A DNA stretch of 19,657 nucleotides from DASTBU01 sp035711845. GTDB lineage: Bacteria; Acidobacteriota; Vicinamibacteria; Vicinamibacterales; 2-12-FULL-66-21. The stretch covers positions 1-19,657 of the forward strand of contig DASTBU010000116.1 in NCBI GenBank assembly GCA_035711845.1, given 5' to 3'. Made by a program: the position numbers and the translations under genes. The notes below the pieces were generated by a model that was not told the origin of the DNA, ran no database searches, and worked only from the letters and a program-made list of their open reading frames with translations. Below, in pieces: positions 1 to 7,619 of this stretch. Each line of letters begins with the position of its first letter. Position 1 is the stretch's first letter.

Positions 1-1
1 G

Positions 2-523
2 ATCAAGCTCGACAGCAAGGGCCCCGTGTTCTTCCGCCAGCTGCGGCACGGCCGGGCCGGCTCGGAGTTCCACATCTTCAAGTTCCGCACCATGGTCCAG
101 GACGCCGAGGCGCAGCGCTTCGCGCTGGCCGAGCAGAACGACCTGGAGGGCGGCGGCCCGCTGTTCAAGCTGCACGAGGACCCGCGCGTGACCCGCATCG
201 GGCGCTTCCTGCGCAAGTCGAGCATCGACGAGCTGCCGCAGCTCATCAACGTGCTGCTGGGCGACATGAGCCTGGTCGGCCCGCGGCCGGAGCGGCCGGT
301 GTTCATCAGCCGCTTCGCGAAGACGATCCCCAGCTACATGGCGCGGCACCGCGTCAAGGCGGGCATCACCGGCTGGGCGCAGGTCAACGGCTGGCGCGGC
401 AACACGTCGCTGCAGAAACGCATCGAATACGACCTGTACTACATCGAGAACTGGTCGGTCGGCCTCGACATCAAGATCATGTGGCTCACAGTGCTGAAAG
501 GAATTCAGAAGCACGCATACTGA
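2..523 (+). CDS. Polyprenyl-phosphate sugar-1-phosphate transferase, C-terminal part (5' cut by window edge)
   Basis: Open reading from the first in-frame codon at position 2 to TGA at 521-523; the true start lies outside the window. The 173 visible residues are the cytoplasmic catalytic domain of the bacterial sugar transferase family (WcaJ/PglC type), which moves a sugar phosphate from a UDP-sugar to undecaprenyl phosphate as the first step of exopolysaccharide or O-antigen building. Visible hallmarks, numbered from the first full codon: KLDSKGPVFFRQ (2-13), FKFRTM (26-31), SSIDELPQ (73-80) with the acidic D-E pair, LVGPRPE (91-97), the KAGITGWAQVNGWRG stretch (119-133) and the C-terminal YDLYYIENWS segment. 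Any N-terminal membrane segments and CoA-binding-like domain are not in view. It is followed on the same strand by a nucleotide-sugar decarboxylase gene, which fits a polysaccharide locus extending to the left. The sugar specificity cannot be read from this part. Confidence 0.93.
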   Translation: MKLDSKGPVFFRQLRHGRAGSEFHIFKFRTMVQDAEAQRFALAEQNDLEGGGPLFKLHEDPRVTRIGRFLRKSSIDELPQLINVLLGDMSLVGPRPERPVFISRFAKTIPSYMARHRVKAGITGWAQVNGWRGNTSLQKRIEYDLYYIENWSVGLDIKIMWLTVLKGIQKHAY

Positions 524-545
524 AGCCTGAAGGCGTCGACCTTCA

Positions 546-580
546 CCTTCAAGCTTCGGCCTTCAGCCTTCAGACTTCTG
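546..580. repeat. Degenerate heptamer repeats (CCTTCAG type)
   Basis: Five consecutive 7-base words in register: CCTTCAA, GCTTCGG, CCTTCAG, CCTTCAG, ACTTCTG. They occupy most of the gap between the sugar transferase stop and the decarboxylase start, ending 16 bases before the ATG at 597. The leader GTCGACCTTCA just before the array also precedes the longer array at 3578. Confidence 0.75.
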
Positions 581-596
581 TTTGATCCTGCCCAAA

Positions 597-1532
597 ATGC
601 CCAGAGTCGTCATCACGGGCGCCGCCGGCTTCATCGGATCGCACCTCGCCGAGGCGCTGCTCGATCGCGGCTACGCCGTCGTCGGCATCGACAACCTGCT
701 GACCGGGAGCACGGAGAACATCGCGCACCTTGCGAACCGGGACTTCCTCTTCCTCAAGCACGACGTGACCAATTACGTCTACGTCGAGGGGCCCGTCGAT
801 GCAGTGCTGCACTGGGCCAGTCCGGCGAGCCCGATCGACTATCTCGAACTGCCGATCCCCACCCTCAAGGTGGGCGCGCTCGGCACGCACAAGGCGCTCG
901 GGCTCGCGAAGGCCAAGAGCGCGCGATTCGTGCTCGCCTCCACGTCCGAGGTGTACGGCGATCCTCTCGAGCATCCGCAGAAGGAGACCTACTGGGGTAA
1001 CGTGAATCCCATCGGCCCGCGCGGCGTCTACGACGAGGCCAAGCGGTTCGCCGAGGCGATGACGACTGCCTACCACCGGTATCACGGGCTCGACACGAAA
1101 ATCGTGCGGATCTTCAACACGTACGGCCCGCGGATGCGGCTCAACGACGGGCGCGCGATTCCTGCCTTCATGAGCCAGGCGCTGCGGGGGGAGGAGATCA
1201 CGATCTTCGGGACGGGCCAGCAGACCCGCAGCTTCTGCTATGTGAGCGATCTGGTGGAGGGTGTGCTGCGGCTGATGGAATCGGATATCAACGATCCAGT
1301 CAACATCGGCAACCCTCACGAGATGACGATCGAGCAGATCGCGAAGGAAATTCTGACGCTGACCGGTTCACCGAGCCGGATCGTGCACCGGCCCCTTCCC
1401 GAAGACGATCCGAAGGTCCGACAGCCGGAGATCACGCGGGCCCGGACCCTGCTCGGATGGGAACCCAAGGTTTCGCTGGAGGAAGGCCTCCGGAACACCC
1501 TCGCGTACTTCCGGGCGAAGCTCCACGCCTAG
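597..1532 (+). CDS. uxs: UDP-glucuronic acid decarboxylase (UDP-xylose synthase), extended SDR family
   Basis: 311 residues. It converts UDP-glucuronate to UDP-xylose with NAD+, in the cytoplasm, supplying a pentose donor for surface polysaccharide. Seen: an N-terminal Rossmann motif GAAGFIGSH (8-16), an acidic residue after the second strand in GIDNLLTGS (30-38), ASTSEVYGDP (114-123), the catalytic YxxxK as YDEAK (Tyr145, Lys149), and the substrate-binding stretch RIFNTYGPRMRLNDGRAIP followed by FGTGQQTRSF, typical of UXS-type decarboxylases. I chose the ATG at 597 because the Rossmann strand begins directly after it; a TTG five codons upstream (582) is the alternative. No clear Shine-Dalgarno is visible, and a heptamer repeat array lies just upstream. 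The stop TAG shares a CTAG palindrome with the stop of the opposing coiled-coil gene. A different nucleotide-sugar epimerase/dehydratase activity is possible but less likely. Confidence 0.9.
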   Translation: MPRVVITGAAGFIGSHLAEALLDRGYAVVGIDNLLTGSTENIAHLANRDFLFLKHDVTNYVYVEGPVDAVLHWASPASPIDYLELPIPTLKVGALGTHKALGLAKAKSARFVLASTSEVYGDPLEHPQKETYWGNVNPIGPRGVYDEAKRFAEAMTTAYHRYHGLDTKIVRIFNTYGPRMRLNDGRAIPAFMSQALRGEEITIFGTGQQTRSFCYVSDLVEGVLRLMESDINDPVNIGNPHEMTIEQIAKEILTLTGSPSRIVHRPLPEDDPKVRQPEITRARTLLGWEPKVSLEEGLRNTLAYFRAKLHA

Positions 1533-3547
1533 CTGGCCTGTTTCTGTTTGTCCGTCGCGTCGCCGGACTTCGAGCGCGCTTGCCGGATGCCTCGCTGGAG
1601 TCGCTCGGCCAGCTCGCGCTCGGCCTGCAGCCCCTCCATCGTGGTGTGCGCCTCGCGGATCATCGCTTCCAGCCGGCCGCAACTCTCGAGCGCGGTCTCC
1701 GTCGTGGCGCGCTCGGCGGAGAGCGCCTCGACCCTGGTGCGAACGTCCTCGAGCACGGTCAGAATCGCATCCGACTGGCCCTCGACGCCCTCGGCGATCG
1801 GCTTGTTGTTCCGGATGGCTGACAGCTGGGCCTCGCTCACCCCGATCGAAGCCACGAGTGCATCGATACGCTCCCTGATACCGTCGATCTCGCCGCGATG
1901 GACTTCGATGTACTCGAGATCTGCGCGGTTCTGCGCGCTGATCTCGTGAATGCTCTGCACCTGCTGCCGGACGGCATCGACTGCTGCCTCGCGGCTGGCC
2001 ACCTGCTGAATCCGCCGTTCGACCTCCGCGGTGAGCGACTGCAATTCCGCCAGCCGTCCCTGGAAGATGCCCAGCCGTTCGTCCGTGGAGGCCAGGGCCC
2101 GGCGACGTTCGTCCGCGGCCCTGGTGCTGTTCTGCAGCTGCAGCATTTGCTCTTCGGCCGCCTTCATGTGCTCGTCGACACGCGCTCGCTCGGCGGTCAG
2201 GCGTTCGACCCGCTTCTCGACGTCTTCGGCGAGCGCCGAGACCGACTCCTGCCGTCCGGCTGATGCGCGGGCGAACTCGTCGACCTGCTCGAGAGACAAA
2301 CGCAGAGATTCGAGCGCCTGCCCTTTCTCGAGCACGGCCTCGGCTCGTCCGGCCGTTTCCTGCATTTCGCGCGACAGCTGACCGACGCGGGACGAGATCG
2401 CCATGATTTCCGCGTCCCGCGCCAGCAGGCCATCGACCAGCCGGCGCAGAGAACCCATCGAGGCCTCGAGCTGCTTCGCGCGGTCGTCCATCGCGCTGAT
2501 TTCACGTCCGCCGGCCGCGAGGCGGTCGGTCTGGAGCCGCACCAGCTCGGTAATGGACGAACGGGCCTGTTCCAGCCGTTCGATCTCGGCAAGGAACTCG
2601 TCGCGCGCGCGGATCCCGGTTTCTAGCGTTGCGGCCATGTCGCGCGTAGCGCGCTCGGCCCGTTCAACGAGCTCCTCCGCCCTGGTCGTGTGCTGCGCTG
2701 CCTCCCGGAGGCCATGGATCTGGGCCTCCATGCCCTGGATCATCTCGCTCAGCCGGTTCGATTCGGAGACGGCGCGTTCGACCGTGGCTCTCTGGTGCTC
2801 GAGCGAGTTGATCTGCTGTGACACCCGCCGGGCAAGGTCCTGCAATCCGGCAATGTGCTCCTCGGCGTGCGCGGCTTCGTGCTGCAGCCGTGCGACTGAC
2901 TCGAGCCGCCTCTCGACGTTCTGGACCATCTCGGCCGCGTTTGCCGCCCTGCCCTGCGCCTCCTGGGAAGCGTCGCGAATCCTGGTCAGCTCCGCCGACA
3001 CGCTCGAGGAGCTCCGCTCGATCTCCTCGAGCTGCGATCCAAGACTGCTCGTCCGCTTGCCGAGGTCAGTGGATTCCTGGGCGGCTTTGCGAATCGCCTT
3101 CCTGACCTGTTCAACCGTGCCCCGCTCGTCTTTCAGGGCCGAGAGGCTGGCCTGGGCTTCAGCCGCTTGCGCGGAGAGCTGCTCGATGGCCTGGCGGTGC
3201 TGCATCAGCTTTCCGTCGGGTGCGGTCAGGTGTGCGGCGTCGCTCTCGGCGCGCCTGACGCCTGCCATGAGCGCTTCGACCCGTGCCTCGATTTCATCCA
3301 GCACGTGCGCCTTCGACTCGGCCGCATCGATCCGTTCGGTGAGGTGCTCCAGACGCTCATTGGCACGCGTGACGAGCGCGTCGACGTTCTGCAGCGCCTT
3401 GCCGGCCGCCGTCAACCTCGAGGCCTGCAGCTGGAGCTGCGTGAGCATGGTGCTGAGCGCCGCGCGCTCCTCCTTCGAGCTTGCGATCAGCCCCTGCAGC
3501 TCACCCGCCGCCGAATTGCCCTGCCCCTTCTTGAACGCCTCGAGCAT
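1529..3547 (-). CDS. Large coiled-coil protein of unknown function
   Basis: 672 residues, almost entirely Ala/Glu/Gln/Arg/Leu-rich with heptad-like spacing from about residue 25 to 650 and no evident globular domain, signal peptide or membrane segment. It looks like a long cytoplasmic alpha-helical rod, resembling the helical parts of SMC- or chemoreceptor-like proteins without their head domains. The ATG at 3547 is well supported: AGGAAGG lies nine bases upstream (3557-3563). It is last in the co-directional - strand run after pgsA, separated by a heptamer array. Its stop codon and that of the decarboxylase gene share the palindrome CTAG (1529-1532), so the two genes converge with four bases of overlap. 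I do not recognise a named family. A structural, cytoskeletal or scaffold role is inference only. Confidence 0.8.
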   Translation of the reverse strand: MLEAFKKGQGNSAAGELQGLIASSKEERAALSTMLTQLQLQASRLTAAGKALQNVDALVTRANERLEHLTERIDAAESKAHVLDEIEARVEALMAGVRRAESDAAHLTAPDGKLMQHRQAIEQLSAQAAEAQASLSALKDERGTVEQVRKAIRKAAQESTDLGKRTSSLGSQLEEIERSSSSVSAELTRIRDASQEAQGRAANAAEMVQNVERRLESVARLQHEAAHAEEHIAGLQDLARRVSQQINSLEHQRATVERAVSESNRLSEMIQGMEAQIHGLREAAQHTTRAEELVERAERATRDMAATLETGIRARDEFLAEIERLEQARSSITELVRLQTDRLAAGGREISAMDDRAKQLEASMGSLRRLVDGLLARDAEIMAISSRVGQLSREMQETAGRAEAVLEKGQALESLRLSLEQVDEFARASAGRQESVSALAEDVEKRVERLTAERARVDEHMKAAEEQMLQLQNSTRAADERRRALASTDERLGIFQGRLAELQSLTAEVERRIQQVASREAAVDAVRQQVQSIHEISAQNRADLEYIEVHRGEIDGIRERIDALVASIGVSEAQLSAIRNNKPIAEGVEGQSDAILTVLEDVRTRVEALSAERATTETALESCGRLEAMIREAHTTMEGLQAERELAERLQRGIRQARSKSGDATDKQKQAS

Positions 3548-3577
3548 GAACCCAATCCTTCCTGCGTGACCCGTCGA

Positions 3578-3654
3578 CCTTCAACCTTCAACCTTCAGCC
3601 TTCAACCTTCAACATTCAGCCTTCAGCATTCAGCCTTCAACATTCAGCATTTCC
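3578..3654. repeat. Tandem heptamer array (CCTTCAA/CATTCAG), eleven units
   Basis: Ten 7-base words in perfect register from 3578 to 3647: CCTTCAA twice, CCTTCAG, CCTTCAA twice, CATTCAG, CCTTCAG, CATTCAG, CCTTCAA, CATTCAG, then a decayed CATTTCC up to 3654. The variation is concentrated at word positions 2 and 7. The array fills the gap between the pgsA stop (3654-3656) and the ribosome-binding site of the coiled-coil gene. Confidence 0.9.
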
Positions 3655-4199
3655 TAGTGTCCCAGCCTCACGACCTGGCCGAGGTAGTGAAAGGCCGAGA
3701 CGAGCGTGATGGCCAGCGACGCATAGACGAATGTCGTGACCACCATCGACTCGCGCTCCAGGTAGTTGAAATAGAGCGTCACCACACCAGTCAGGATGTA
3801 GACCGCCGTGGCGATTTTGCCGTAGATGGATGGCCGGAACGTGCGTGGTCCGACCGCGAGGTTCACGACCGCCACGGTGGCAACAATCGCCACATCGCGG
3901 CTGATCACGAGGACGGTAAACCACAACGGCAACCGGTTGGCCGATCCGATCCCCGGCAGGGTCAGCATGACGAACATCGTCACCAGCAGCAGCTTGTCCG
4001 CCATGGGATCCAGCCAGGCGCCGAGGGTGGTCTTCTGGCCGGTCCATCTGGCGATCAGCCCGTCGAACAAATCCGTAATCCCAGCCGCGAAAAACGTCAC
4101 CAGCGCCCACCCCCGGTATCCGTACAGGAGGAGGATCACGAACGCCGGAATCAGAAGCATCCGGAGAATTGTCAGCTGATTCGCAGCCGTGAGATTCAT
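3654..4199 (-). CDS. pgsA: CDP-diacylglycerol--glycerol-3-phosphate 3-phosphatidyltransferase
   Basis: 181 residues, an integral membrane enzyme of the CDP-alcohol phosphotransferase family. It makes phosphatidylglycerol phosphate from CDP-diacylglycerol and glycerol-3-phosphate. The family signature DG-x2-AR-x8-G-x3-D-x3-D is complete: Asp46-Gly47, Ala50-Arg51, Gly60, Asp64, Asp68; Asp43 lies just before it. Several hydrophobic segments follow (about residues 9-27, 31-42, 69-82, 90-115, 125-145 and 152-172), as expected. The N-terminus NLTAANQLTILRM is typical of PgsA. The ATG at 4199 overlaps the TGA of the upstream TPR gene as ATGA, suggesting translational coupling. The reading frame stays open further upstream, but that stretch lies inside the TPR gene and looks like shadow. 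Length fits the family. Another CDP-alcohol transferase (for example cardiolipin or phosphatidylinositol-phosphate type) is less likely. Confidence 0.93.
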   Translation of the reverse strand: MNLTAANQLTILRMLLIPAFVILLLYGYRGWALVTFFAAGITDLFDGLIARWTGQKTTLGAWLDPMADKLLLVTMFVMLTLPGIGSANRLPLWFTVLVISRDVAIVATVAVVNLAVGPRTFRPSIYGKIATAVYILTGVVTLYFNYLERESMVVTTFVYASLAITLVSAFHYLGQVVRLGH

Positions 4200-5581
4200 C
4201 GACCGCGGCTTTCGGCCAGGTCCTCGAGCTTCTTCACGGCTGCAACGGCCTCGGATCCAGTCACAGCGCGTGCCAGCTGAAAACTGCCGTCTTCGAGTGG
4301 GCGCATCACGCCGGCCTCGACCGCGAGGGACGCAGCGGGATAGGCCAGGTGGCCCGCAGAGACATCGGGGAAACGCCGGCGCGCGGTCCGCCACGAGGCA
4401 GCGAGCGCGGGCTGTTCGGCCGCGATGAGCGACAGGACCTTGCTGGTGGCCAGGGCGAGATCGGACCTGCGGACGACCGCCCCGGGCTGAAACGTGTGGT
4501 TGCCGTAGACCTCCATCACACCGACGCGCGTCACTTCCATGATCCACGGCTCCGCCCAGCTCGCCCTCGCGTCGGTTATCACGACCGGGTTCTGGGAGAG
4601 CGAGCGCTTGATCAGGTCCCCAAGATGGACACCGAAGAGTGCGGCCAGTTGCGCGCGCGACACGGCCGGAGAGGTTTCAATCTGCCGGAACTCGAGTGGC
4701 ATCCCGGCGACGACGAGCTTCTCGCGCAGATCTTCGATGCGTGTGTCGATCTCGTCACTCGGTTCGAGGGCGGCCGCCGCTTCGTAGGTCTTCACAGCAG
4801 CGTCGAGATCTCCCTGCTGTTCATAGAGCTGGGCAAGGAGCGTGAGGGTGCGGACGTCGGTCGGTTCCAGCTGCGCGGCCTGTTGCGCGTGCTGCAAGGC
4901 CGACGGGAGGTCCCCTATTCGTCGTTCGATCGACGAGAGTTCCCTGAGCAGAAACGGACTTTGAGGCGAGGCCATGAGCGCCCGTTTGTAGGCCTGCCGC
5001 GCCTCTTCCAACCGTCCCGCGTCAGCTGCGTTCCGCGCCGCCGCCACGTCGTCCTGCAGCCCGCGGAAGCGCAGCACCTCCACGCGGCTTCGAAGCTCCG
5101 TGAGATCGGGATCGGCCGCGACTGCCGCTTCGAAGCTCTCCAGCGCACGGTCGCGTTCGCCCAGGGCAAGGTGCGCTTCCCCCCGGCCAACGAGCGCTGG
5201 GACGTAACGCGGGTTGGCTCGGACCGCGCGTTCGAAGTGCGACACCGCGGACTGATGGTCGTTTTTCGCCAGACTCACGTACCCGAGACCCGCCTCCGCC
5301 GGATAAAACGAAGGCGCCAGCTTGAGAGCCGCGCCGAAGTGTCGCTCCGCAGCCCGCAGGTCGCCAGCCTGCAGCCACAACCAGCCGGCGTTGTGCCGTT
5401 CCAGGACGGCGGGCGTTCCGGGCTCGCCGGGTGGCGGTTCGGGAAAGATGAAGTCGGGGTACCGTGCAGCACCGCCGGGCGCGGGGAGATCGGGTGCTTT
5501 CGGGGCGCAAGCCGGGGCGACGGCCAGAAGGCTCAGCACGAGCAGGTGGCGTGCCACGATGATGACCTTCTGTGAGCTCAT
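4196..5581 (-). CDS. TPR-repeat (lipo)protein with C-terminal SLH-like domain
   Basis: 461 residues. The N-terminus (residues 1-25) is an export signal with a hydrophobic core and Cys25 in the context APAC, a weak lipobox, so a lipoprotein anchored in a membrane is likely. A Pro-rich linker (about 28-58) precedes tetratricopeptide repeats at about 62-95, 96-129, 130-163 and 183-275, with TPR-type pairs such as Ala/Gly plus NPRYVPAL and EPTDVRTL. The C-terminal part (about 335-455) resembles two S-layer-homology repeats: FQPGAVVRRSDLA and then FPDVSAGHLAYPAASLA with GVMRPLEDGSF. It sits between hflX and pgsA with ATGA overlaps at both ends (5578-5581 and 4196-4199). Role unknown; an envelope scaffold is a reasonable inference. 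The SLH assignment rests on motif resemblance only. Confidence 0.85.
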   Translation of the reverse strand: MSSQKVIIVARHLLVLSLLAVAPACAPKAPDLPAPGGAARYPDFIFPEPPPGEPGTPAVLERHNAGWLWLQAGDLRAAERHFGAALKLAPSFYPAEAGLGYVSLAKNDHQSAVSHFERAVRANPRYVPALVGRGEAHLALGERDRALESFEAAVAADPDLTELRSRVEVLRFRGLQDDVAAARNAADAGRLEEARQAYKRALMASPQSPFLLRELSSIERRIGDLPSALQHAQQAAQLEPTDVRTLTLLAQLYEQQGDLDAAVKTYEAAAALEPSDEIDTRIEDLREKLVVAGMPLEFRQIETSPAVSRAQLAALFGVHLGDLIKRSLSQNPVVITDARASWAEPWIMEVTRVGVMEVYGNHTFQPGAVVRRSDLALATSKVLSLIAAEQPALAASWRTARRRFPDVSAGHLAYPAASLAVEAGVMRPLEDGSFQLARAVTGSEAVAAVKKLEDLAESRGR

Positions 5582-6897
5582 GACGTCCGTACCGGAACGG
5601 CAGCGAACCTGTCGAGTACGCGGCGCGGCACGTCCGCCTCGATCGAGACGTGACCGTCGGAGGCGACGTGCCGCAGGATTCGTCCCAGCCGATACAGCTG
5701 CGAGATCTGCTCGCGGTCTGCCTCCGACGAGCCGTCGAACTCGAAGGTCACGCGAGCCGTATCGAGGGCGAGTCGCGCTTCCATCACGGCGATGATCTCG
5801 TCGCGGCCTTCACCGCTCATCGCCGAGACCCGCAAGCCGGCGGGATAGAGCATCCGCAATCGCTCTCGCTCGACAGGGTCCAGTCGATCGCACTTGTTGA
5901 AAACGTCGACCGTCGGGACATCGCCGGCGCCGACCTCGGCCAGCACCCTGCGCACGGCTTCCATATGACGTTCGCGCTCAGGGTCGGAGGCATCGATCAC
6001 GTGCAGCAGCAGATCGGCCGCTGCAACTTCCTCGAGCGTGGCCCGGAACGCGGCGACGAGGGGGTGGGGCAGCCGCTCGATGAAACCGACCGTGTCGGAC
6101 ACGAGCAGCTCGCGGCGGTCGGGCAAGCGCACCTTGCGGATAAGAGGATCGAGCGTCACGAACAACGCATCCGAGGCGACAGCGCCCTGCCCGGTCAGCG
6201 CGTTGAAGAGCGTTGTCTTGCCGGCATTGGTGTAGCCGACGAGGGCTACCATCGGGACCGCCGCCTTGTGTCGGCGCTCGCGGAGCTGCGATCGCCGCCG
6301 CCGCACGGCGTCGATGTCCTTCGACAGCACGCTGATGCGGTGACGGATGCGCCGGCGATCCGATTCGAGCTTGGTTTCGCCTGGGCCCCTGGTCCCGATG
6401 CCGCCGCCGAGCCGCGACAAGGCTGCGGCCGACCCGACCAGGCGCGGCATCAAGTACTTGAGCTGCGCGAGCTCGACCTGGAGCTTTCCTTCGCGGGTTC
6501 GCGCTCGCCGAGCGAAGATGTCGAGGATCAGCTGCGTCCGATCGACGACTTTCCGATCGCATACCTTTTCCAGATTCCGAAGCTGAGCGGGGCTGAGCTC
6601 GTTGTCGAAGATCACGACGTCGGCGTCGACCTCGTCACACGACAAGGCGAGCGCTTCTGCTTTTCCGCTGCCCAGGAACGTAGCAGGGTCGGGCCTGGGC
6701 CTTTCCTGCAGGACTCGGAGGACGACGCGGGCGCCGGCAGCGGCGGCGAGGCCTGCGAGCTCGTCGAGTGAATGTTCCGCGTCGAACTGTCGGGATGGCC
6801 CGCTCAACAGCCCAACGAGCGCGGCGCGTTCCCTGGCGTCGGACGGCTGCTGCGCCGGCAGGTGCGTTCGTTTTCTAGCCGTCATCCGCTCGTTCAT
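5578..6897 (-). CDS. hflX: GTPase HflX
   Basis: 439 residues. HflX is a ribosome-associated GTPase that splits stalled 70S ribosomes in several bacteria. Domain order seen: an N-terminal HflX domain (about 25-210) with FLGSGKAEAL (74-83), NELSPAQLRNLE (99-110), the RTQLILDIFARRA stretch and GGGIGTRGPGETKLE (164-178), then the G domain: G1 GYTNAGKT (221-228), G3 DTVG (268-271), G4 NKCD (334-337), G5 SAMSG (358-362). All G motifs are intact. The ATG at 6897 overlaps the end of the YrdC-type gene by 23 bases; an ATG four codons in (6885) would leave an 11-base overlap. Neither has a strong Shine-Dalgarno. The stop TGA overlaps the next ATG, giving tight coupling with the TPR gene. Length and architecture match the family. 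Confidence 0.97.
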   Translation of the reverse strand: MNERMTARKRTHLPAQQPSDARERAALVGLLSGPSRQFDAEHSLDELAGLAAAAGARVVLRVLQERPRPDPATFLGSGKAEALALSCDEVDADVVIFDNELSPAQLRNLEKVCDRKVVDRTQLILDIFARRARTREGKLQVELAQLKYLMPRLVGSAAALSRLGGGIGTRGPGETKLESDRRRIRHRISVLSKDIDAVRRRRSQLRERRHKAAVPMVALVGYTNAGKTTLFNALTGQGAVASDALFVTLDPLIRKVRLPDRRELLVSDTVGFIERLPHPLVAAFRATLEEVAAADLLLHVIDASDPERERHMEAVRRVLAEVGAGDVPTVDVFNKCDRLDPVERERLRMLYPAGLRVSAMSGEGRDEIIAVMEARLALDTARVTFEFDGSSEADREQISQLYRLGRILRHVASDGHVSIEADVPRRVLDRFAAVPVRTS

Positions 6898-7555
6898 CGA
6901 TCTCAGTGCGCCGCTCCGTCCTCGCTGGCCCTGTCGCGGATCTTAGCACGCGGTCCCAGGCGATGGCCCCGGCGCGAAGCAGCCGGAAGCCGTCGTCAGT
7001 GGCGGCGACGATCGTCGAGGGCGGGCCACCCGGTGCGGGTCCCGAGTCGAGCACCGCATCGATTCGGTCGAGCAGCGCGGGATCGAGCTGCGACAGACTT
7101 GCCGGCGCCGGATGTCCTGACAGGTTGGCGCTCGTGGCGGTGATGGGGCTGCCGAGGACGCGAGCCAGCGCGCGCGCGACCGCGTGCGCGGGGACGCGGA
7201 CGGCGATCGTGCGGCCGCCGGCCAGAACACGCGCGGCGAGGCCAGGTCGCGCGGGAACGACGATCGTCAACGGTCCAGGCCAGAAACTCTCCGCCAGGCG
7301 CAGTTCTTGCTCGCCGAACTCGCCGATGCGCTGCGCCTGCGCGAGGTCCGCGGCAATCAACGGTATCGGTGTGCGCTCGTCGCGGCCCTTGAGGACAAAG
7401 AGCCTTTCGACCGCATCTTCGCGCCGCGGGTCCACCGCGAGGCCGTAGAGCGTGTCGGTCGCATACGCCAGCACCCGGCCCGCGCGCAGCAGCGTCACCG
7501 CCTCCCCCACGACCTGCGGGTCCGGCCGATCTGGCGAGATCGTCAACGTGATCAT
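6875..7555 (-). CDS. tsaC: YrdC/Sua5-family threonylcarbamoyl-AMP synthase
   Basis: 226 residues, a YrdC domain without the extra C-terminal Sua5 domain. The family makes threonylcarbamoyl-AMP from threonine, bicarbonate and ATP, the first step of t6A37 modification of ANN-decoding tRNAs. Visible: AYATDTLYGLAVDP (30-43), KGR (56-58), TPIPLI (62-67), FWPGPLTIVVP (91-101), IAVRVPAH (117-124) and the TSAN motif (141-144), so the KxR...SxN nucleotide/tRNA-binding set is present. The frame is open to 7657, but the upstream stretch is the translated repeat element at 7572-7619, so the ATG at 7555 is chosen. No clear Shine-Dalgarno. It overlaps hflX and probably heads the tsaC-hflX-TPR-pgsA operon. 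A YciO-type paralogue of unknown role is the main alternative. Confidence 0.88.
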   Translation of the reverse strand: MITLTISPDRPDPQVVGEAVTLLRAGRVLAYATDTLYGLAVDPRREDAVERLFVLKGRDERTPIPLIAADLAQAQRIGEFGEQELRLAESFWPGPLTIVVPARPGLAARVLAGGRTIAVRVPAHAVARALARVLGSPITATSANLSGHPAPASLSQLDPALLDRIDAVLDSGPAPGGPPSTIVAATDDGFRLLRAGAIAWDRVLRSATGPARTERRTEIDERADDG

Positions 7556-7571
7556 GGCAGGAATTGCACAG

Positions 7572-7619
7572 GGGGACAGGCACCTTAAGGTGCCTGTCCC
7601 CTTAGGGTGCCTGTCCCCC
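7572..7619. repeat. GGGGACAGG palindromic repeat, two direct units plus inverted arm
   Basis: 7572-7601 is a perfect 30-base palindrome: arm GGGGACAGGCACC, centre TTAA, then the reverse-complement arm. It is followed by TTAGG and another GTGCCTGTCCCC arm. Read on the - strand it is two 17-base units (GGGGACAGGCACC plus CTAA or TTAA) closed by an inverted arm. It lies between the MFS stop (7620-7622) and the YrdC-family start (7555), co-directional genes. There is no T-tract after it, so it is not a classical terminator. The same element occurs at 11241. Confidence 0.92.

Noticed and set aside
2403..3569. 388-codon open frame on the + strand opposite the coiled-coil gene
   Set aside because: Its product is a low-complexity Ser/Arg/Ala string mirroring the codons of the - strand gene, with no recognisable domain. 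The - strand frame is longer and has a strong ribosome-binding site.
3578..3654. Possible CRISPR array
   Set aside because: Units are 7 bases with no spacers and no cas genes nearby; these are simple tandem heptamers.
4349..5575. 408-codon open frame on the + strand opposite the TPR gene
   Set aside because: Antisense shadow in GC-rich sequence; Arg/Gly-rich with no domain, while the opposite strand has a signal peptide, TPRs and ATGA couplings.
7572..7619. Palindrome as a rho-independent terminator of the MFS gene
   Set aside because: The stem is strong but no T-tract follows on either strand, and the element recurs elsewhere as a repeat.
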